From the NCBI GenBank assembly GCA_937876055.1, contig CALEIW010000094.1, forward strand, positions 1 through 6,977: 6,977 nt of DNA, written 5' to 3'. The position numbers and the translations under genes were made by a program. Position 1 is the first letter of the stretch, and each line of letters begins with the position of its first letter. The DNA is from an uncultured euryarchaeote. Its GTDB lineage: Archaea; Thermoplasmatota; Poseidoniia; Poseidoniales; Thalassarchaeaceae. Positions 5,620 to 6,977 of the stretch are shown here, one piece after another. Under the pieces are notes generated by a model. The model was not told where the DNA came from. It ran no database searches and saw only the letters and a program-made list of their open reading frames with translations.

Positions 5620-6468
5620 ATGGACGGGGTATCCGCAGTTAGGGCTTACACACTGATTGCGGTACTCGCAATCGTAGCCGGCGGATGGATGCTAAATGAG
5701 GCGCCGGAAGCCGATTTGATTGAGGCTGAAATGGATACTTTTGCAGAATTAGAGGCTGCTCCAGCCGCTGCAGATGATGATTCTGGTGCCGATCAGCCAA
5801 TGGAAACTAGGGAGGGTGGTGAAGAGAAGGAAAAATCGGATTCTTCCGATAACCTTCCAACGGGTCTAGTTGCAGGAGGGGGGGCAGCTCTTGGGTCTCT
5901 TGCAGTCGGCTCGATTCTCTTCGAAGCGATGCGAGTTACAGTTCTAATTGCTCTTGCAACCCCTTTGCTTGCGAGGATGAAAGCAAATCGCGATGATATG
6001 CTGACACGCGGTAGAATCTTGGGTTATTTGGAAGCGAATGCGGGCATTCATTTCTCCGCTCTTCGAGATGCATTAGGTCTTGCAAATGGTGTCACAGCGT
6101 ATCATCTTCACACTCTAGAAGGACAGGGTGAAGTCATTTCTTGGAGAGATGGAAAACTCCGACGCTACGCAATCTCTAGTCTCAGTAAAGAAGAGTTGAG
6201 CCGAATTCGCAACCCAATTGGTGGAACACGATTGGCGATTCTTGAGGTCTTGGCAGACTCTGGCCAAATTGGCTTGAAGGGAAGTGATATTCAGACTAAG
6301 TTGCAGATTTCTCGTCAACTTCTCAGTTATCACCTAAGCGAACTGAAGACCGCAGAGTTAGTCGAGCCAGCGAGCGAATCACGAAGGCCAAATTGGCGCC
6401 TATCTTCAGTCGGATTAGATACAATATCCAGCAGCCGAGAAGTTGCTAGGTCCGAGGCCGCAGGTTAG
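5620..6468 (+). CDS. Membrane-anchored tandem winged-helix transcription regulator
   Basis: The 282-residue protein begins with a TM or signal segment at about 8-24 (AYTLIAVLAIVAGGWML). A highly acidic, Ala/Asp/Glu-rich linker follows (27-78). A second hydrophobic region spans about 81-119, broken by Glu102 and Arg105. Two winged-helix domains complete it. The first (about 128-186) has the recognition region LANGVTAYHLHTLEGQGEV and a wing RDGKLRRYAI. The second (about 201-265) has ISRQLLSYHLSELKTAELVE and a wing ESRRPNWRLS. Both carry the Y-H-L core typical of ArsR/MarR-like archaeal regulators. The DNA-binding part should be cytoplasmic, with the acidic linker outside if there is one TM pass on each side. 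Membrane-tethered winged-helix proteins are known in Thermoplasmatota-type archaea; ligand and targets are unknown. It is divergent from the M29-like gene, and its promoter shares a 23-nt element with the lipoprotein gene, so autoregulation plus control of that gene is a reasonable inference. Confidence 0.88.
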   Translation: MDGVSAVRAYTLIAVLAIVAGGWMLNEAPEADLIEAEMDTFAELEAAPAAADDDSGADQPMETREGGEEKEKSDSSDNLPTGLVAGGGAALGSLAVGSILFEAMRVTVLIALATPLLARMKANRDDMLTRGRILGYLEANAGIHFSALRDALGLANGVTAYHLHTLEGQGEVISWRDGKLRRYAISSLSKEELSRIRNPIGGTRLAILEVLADSGQIGLKGSDIQTKLQISRQLLSYHLSELKTAELVEPASESRRPNWRLSSVGLDTISSSREVARSEAAG

Positions 6469-6570
6469 CGAGATTTCGGCGTACTACTCCGCATTCCGGA
6501 AACCAATTTCCCACTGGGCTGCAGTCCTACGAATAGGGGTGAATTGTCATTGATGCAGGAATGGAAGTTG

Positions 6571-6580
6571 CTTAAGTCTT
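6571..6580 (+). promoter_or_regulatory. Possible TATA-like box for the small acidic protein
   Basis: CTTAAGTCTT lies 23-32 bases before the ATG at 6603, in the range for a leaderless archaeal gene. The match to a TATA consensus is weak. The rest of the 131-base gap (6469-6599) shows only a short CCTA/TAGG stem (6526-6537) and no recognisable RNA gene. Confidence 0.25.
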
Positions 6581-6602
6581 AGACCACATTGTAGTCGTTT
6601 TG

Positions 6603-6794
6603 ATGACCTATAACGCGGACATGCATTTTGCTGCGCTGATTTTCATGGTCGGCGCAGGAGGCCTAGCCTCTGTATTGGAGGTGGGCGTAGCTGAAGAGAC
6701 GAAAGCCCAGGAAATTGATGAGGATGATACAGATGATCCAGCCCCATCAAATGAGATGAATCTCGGTGCTCCGAATAAGTTAGGTCCCTTTTGA
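6603..6794 (+). CDS. Small acidic membrane or secreted protein, function unknown
   Basis: This short gene encodes 63 residues from the ATG at 6603; a TTG directly before it adds one residue. It has a hydrophobic segment (HFAALIFMVGAGGLASVLEVGV, about residues 8-28, read by its FAALIFMVGAGGLA core). A very acidic stretch follows (EEIDEDDTDD-like, about 31-46), then a Pro/Asn/Gly-rich end finishing in GPF. The same plan, a membrane segment plus acidic outside tail, is seen in the N-terminus of the upstream regulator. It lies between that regulator and a lipoprotein gene, all on one strand. No family is recognised. Coding status rests on the sensible signal-plus-acidic-tail layout and is not certain for so short a frame. 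Confidence 0.5.
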   Translation: MTYNADMHFAALIFMVGAGGLASVLEVGVAEETKAQEIDEDDTDDPAPSNEMNLGAPNKLGPF

Positions 6795-6803
6795 TTATTG
6801 ATT

Positions 6804-6826
6804 TGTCAAATCATTGAACCAACCGC
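6804..6826 (+). promoter_or_regulatory. Shared 23-nt promoter element, copy 2 (lipoprotein gene)
   Basis: It matches 20 of 23 bases of the element at 5568-5590: the blocks TGTCAAATCAT, AACCAA and CGC are identical and only three spacer positions differ. It begins 53 bases before the ATG of the lipoprotein and directly precedes a TATA-like box. Confidence 0.6.
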
Positions 6827-6830
6827 TTGA

Positions 6831-6839
6831 TATCTAAAA
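6831..6839 (+). promoter_or_regulatory. TATA-like box for the lipoprotein gene
   Basis: TATCTAAAA lies 18-26 bases before the ATG at 6857 and follows the shared 23-nt element. The spacing fits an archaeal promoter with a transcript starting at or very near the start codon; no Shine-Dalgarno is present. Confidence 0.45.
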
Positions 6840-6856
6840 CTCAATTCGGATTTTAC

Positions 6857-6977
6857 ATGATGCAACGAAATGCTGCCATACTCGTGCTCGCAATGATGCT
6901 GACATCTGGATGCCTCGGTGCAGTTGAAGACATTGAAGATGAACTAGATAGGACGATCGAAATTATCGTAGAAGATT
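6857..6977 (+). CDS. Lipoprotein, N-terminal part (partial)
   Basis: The frame is open from the ATG at 6857 to the window edge and gives about 40 residues. The start is either of two adjacent ATGs. A short basic-hydrophobic signal peptide (MMQRNAAILVLAMML) leads to a lipobox-like TSGC, so Cys19 would be lipid-modified and the protein held on the outer face of the cytoplasmic membrane. After it comes an acidic region (EDIEDELD) typical of linkers in acidic archaeal surface proteins. The functional domain lies outside the window. Solute-binding, peptidase and small structural lipoproteins are all possible. The promoter carries the element shared with the winged-helix regulator. Confidence 0.75.
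   Translation, partial: MMQRNAAILVLAMMLTSGCLGAVEDIEDELDRTIEIIVED

Noticed and set aside
6526..6537. CCTA-CGAA-TAGG stem after the regulator gene as a terminator
   Set aside because: The stem has only four pairs and no T-rich tract follows, so it is too weak to call.
6545..6560. Possible further copy of the shared 23-nt element before the small protein gene
   Set aside because: Only TGTCA and TCATTGA fragments match, at shifted positions, and the AACCAA and CGC blocks are missing. This is no better than chance.

Overview
The window looks like a piece of a planktonic archaeal genome of the Thermoplasmatota, most likely Marine Group II (Ca. Poseidoniales) or a close relative. This is inferred from gene types and style, since no rRNA or marker gene is present. 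The supporting signs are a membrane-anchored tandem winged-helix regulator, an archaeal-type COG2309 (M29-like) protein, AT-rich TATA-like boxes about 20-30 nt before start codons with no Shine-Dalgarno sequence (leaderless style), very acidic extracytoplasmic tails, and tightly packed genes with convergent gaps of only 4 and 6 bases.

Layout, left to right. The last 14 codons of an upstream gene (1-45, +) are followed by a two-TM membrane protein of unknown function (88-690, +). A family 2 glycosyltransferase (695-1426, -) converges on it. The 146-bp divergent region 1427-1572 separates this from a GT-B fold (GT4-type) glycosyltransferase (1573-2772, +). A 44-bp gap holding a strong interrupted hairpin leads to an AI-2E family membrane permease (2817-3875, +). 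Two translationally coupled minus-strand genes follow, written in transcription order: an M29-like aminopeptidase homologue (5518-4487) and a thiamine pyrophosphokinase (4490-3882), overlapping by ATGA. A 101-bp divergent region then precedes a membrane-tethered double winged-helix regulator (5620-6468, +), a small acidic membrane or secreted protein (6603-6794, +) and the start of a lipoprotein gene (6857 onward, +), which runs off the window.

How the genes may work together. The two glycosyltransferases suggest cell-surface glycan or glycolipid synthesis. The pyrophosphokinase points to thiamine salvage. Its coupled partner resembles an M29 metallopeptidase but appears to lack three of the five metal ligands, so its activity is uncertain. 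The right end looks like an envelope-facing set: a membrane-bound DNA-binding protein, a small acidic membrane protein and a lipoprotein.

The most striking non-coding signal is a near-identical 23-nt element (20/23 matches) at 5568-5590 and 6804-6826. It lies at almost the same distance (52 and 53 nt) before the start codons of the regulator and the lipoprotein, which suggests co-regulation, possibly by the regulator itself. No tRNA, rRNA, CRISPR array, insertion sequence or integration site was seen, and there is no gene-free stretch above 300 bases.
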